Positions 63,030-64,000 of a DNA stretch of 64,000 bases are shown here, piece after piece. This DNA is from VFJZ01 sp046598415. Lineage in GTDB: Bacteria; Actinomycetota; Thermoleophilia; Gaiellales; F1-60-MAGs149. The notes beneath the pieces were generated by a model. The model worked only from the letters and a program-made list of their open reading frames with translations, did no database searches and was not told the DNA's origin. The stretch's first letter is position 1; each line of letters opens with the position of its first letter. A program made the translations under genes and the position numbers. Location: positions 13,077 through 77,076 of the forward strand of contig JBKJIG010000105.1 of the NCBI GenBank assembly GCA_046598415.1, given 5' to 3'.

Positions 63030-64000
63030 GTGCTCCGACTCGCGCTGCTCCAGCTCGACCTGACGGTGGGCGCCGTCGGCGCGAACGCCGACCGGGTCGC
63101 CGAGGCGTGCGTCGAGGCCGCCCGCCAGGACGTCGATCTGGTGCTCGCGCCCGAGCTGGCGATCTCCGGCTACCCGCCCGAGGACCTGCTGTTCCGGTCC
63201 GCCTTCCTGCGCGCCTGCCGGCGCGAGGTGGAGTCGCTCGCCGGCCGCATCGACGTGCCGCTGCTGGTCGGCTCGCCGTGGCTCGGCCGCGATCGCGTCC
63301 ACAACTCCGCGCTGCTGCTCGCCGGCGGCGAGATCCAGGCCCGGTACGACAAGCAGCACCTGCCCAACTACGGCGTGTTCGACGAGGAGCGCACCTTCGC
63401 GCCCGGCCGGCACGGGCTCGCGCTGGAGGCCGGCGGCGCCCTCTGTGCCGTCACGATCTGCGAGGACCTGTGGCTGTCCGACGGCCCGGCCGGACGCGCC
63501 GCCCGAGGCGGCGCCACGGTGATCCTGAACATCTCCTCGTCGCCGTACCACGTCGGCAAGGCCGGCGTCCGCGAGGACATGCTGCGCACGCGGGCCCGCG
63601 ACGAGCTGTCGATCATCGCCTACGTGAACCTCGTCGGGGGCCAGGACGAGCTCGTCTTCGACGGCCGGTCGATCGTCATCGACGCCGACGGCGAGATCGT
63701 CGCGCGGGCCGCGGCGTTCGCGGAGGAGCTGCTCGTCTGCGAGGTCGACCCGGGCGCCGCCGTGTCCGCCCGTCTGCGCGACACCCGGCTCCGCCGCGGC
63801 AAGCACCGCCGGCCGCTCGAGCCGCGCGTCACGTTCGACCCGCCGCCGCCGCGGGCGCTGCTCGAGCCGCGCATCGCGCCCGGCCCCGCCTCGCCCGAGG
63901 CCGACCTCTGGGGTGCGCTCTGCCTCGGCCTGCGCGACTACACGACCAAGAACGGCTTCTCGCGCGTGCTGCTCGGCCTGTCGGGCGGCATCGACTCGGC
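63030..64000 (+). CDS. nadE: Glutamine-dependent NAD+ synthetase, N-terminal part
   Basis: Cut by the window end after 323 codons. Last step of NAD biosynthesis, amidating deamido-NAD with glutamine-derived ammonia. The N-terminal nitrilase-type glutaminase domain has the triad E42 (APELAISGYPP), K108 (YDKQHLPNYG) and C144 (TICEDLW). The synthetase domain begins after a Pro-rich linker near residue 285 and reaches the PP-loop LSGGIDS at the edge. GTG start with a -10 box 6 nt upstream. NADH made from this NAD feeds the complex I of the same window. Confidence 0.95.
   Translation, partial: MLRLALLQLDLTVGAVGANADRVAEACVEAARQDVDLVLAPELAISGYPPEDLLFRSAFLRACRREVESLAGRIDVPLLVGSPWLGRDRVHNSALLLAGGEIQARYDKQHLPNYGVFDEERTFAPGRHGLALEAGGALCAVTICEDLWLSDGPAGRAARGGATVILNISSSPYHVGKAGVREDMLRTRARDELSIIAYVNLVGGQDELVFDGRSIVIDADGEIVARAAAFAEELLVCEVDPGAAVSARLRDTRLRRGKHRRPLEPRVTFDPPPPRALLEPRIAPGPASPEADLWGALCLGLRDYTTKNGFSRVLLGLSGGIDS

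Overview
The window is chromosomal DNA of very high GC content with almost no free space between genes. Gene content and style suggest an actinomycete-type bacterium, most likely a deep branch such as Thermoleophilia (Gaiellales or Solirubrobacterales). The reasons are a full 14-gene nuo operon, a groES-groEL operon under CIRCE control, PIG-V type mannosyltransferase, M20 and FMO catabolic genes, frequent GTG starts and many leaderless promoters. The placement is an inference; no rRNA is present to fix it.

Layout. 0-2.8 kb: partial SDR, GMC oxidoreductase and Asp/Glu racemase. 2.8-3.4 kb: first copy of a composite intergenic repeat. 3.4-8.2 kb: class II aldolase with a coupled small gene, a PiT phosphate transporter, a class III aminotransferase and an ArsR-AHSA1 fusion regulator. 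8.33 kb: tRNA-Arg with the unusual anticodon GCG. 8.5-16.5 kb: a GT-C-like membrane protein with YgfZ, then a five-gene cell-envelope operon (PAP2, methyltransferase, mannosyltransferase, DDAH-like hydrolase, MidA/NDUFAF7 methyltransferase). 16.6-18.7 kb: groEL and groES with two CIRCE operators. 18.7-23.6 kb: MFS transporter, ASCH protein, 3-hydroxyisobutyrate dehydrogenase-like enzyme, zinc ribbon protein and an ABC exporter pair.

23.6-31.1 kb is one tightly coupled operon for a 2-oxoacid dehydrogenase (E1 alpha, E1 beta, E2) with its lipoylation enzymes lipB and lipA, a VOC protein, an unrecognised protein made of four tandem repeats, and an alpha/beta hydrolase. No E3 (lpd) is in the window. 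31-33 kb: epimerase, DtxR/MntR regulator and a small membrane protein. 33.0-33.6 kb: second repeat copy. 33.6-38.8 kb: a catabolic cluster (M20 peptidase, XRE regulator with a J-domain-like tail, FMO, two SDRs) and a divergent agmatinase-family hydrolase. 38.8-42.1 kb: a secreted protein, ErpA-like carrier, 5-formyl-THF cyclo-ligase and a short GrpB protein.

42.2-56.5 kb is the complete nuoA-N operon for respiratory complex I, with one visible promoter and a possible 15-codon leader peptide whose stop overlaps the nuoA start. 56.5-64 kb: a tandem YbjN-like protein and a UPF0173 hydrolase sharing a bidirectional promoter, the third repeat copy, MoxR ATPase, Mrp, DUF1015 protein, a YhaM-like protein that lacks its HD motif, and the start of nadE.

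The two most notable signals are (1) the composite repeat, found three times and each time exactly between convergent 3' ends, and (2) a -10 box placed 6-7 nt before the start codon in about a dozen genes, which indicates widespread leaderless mRNA.
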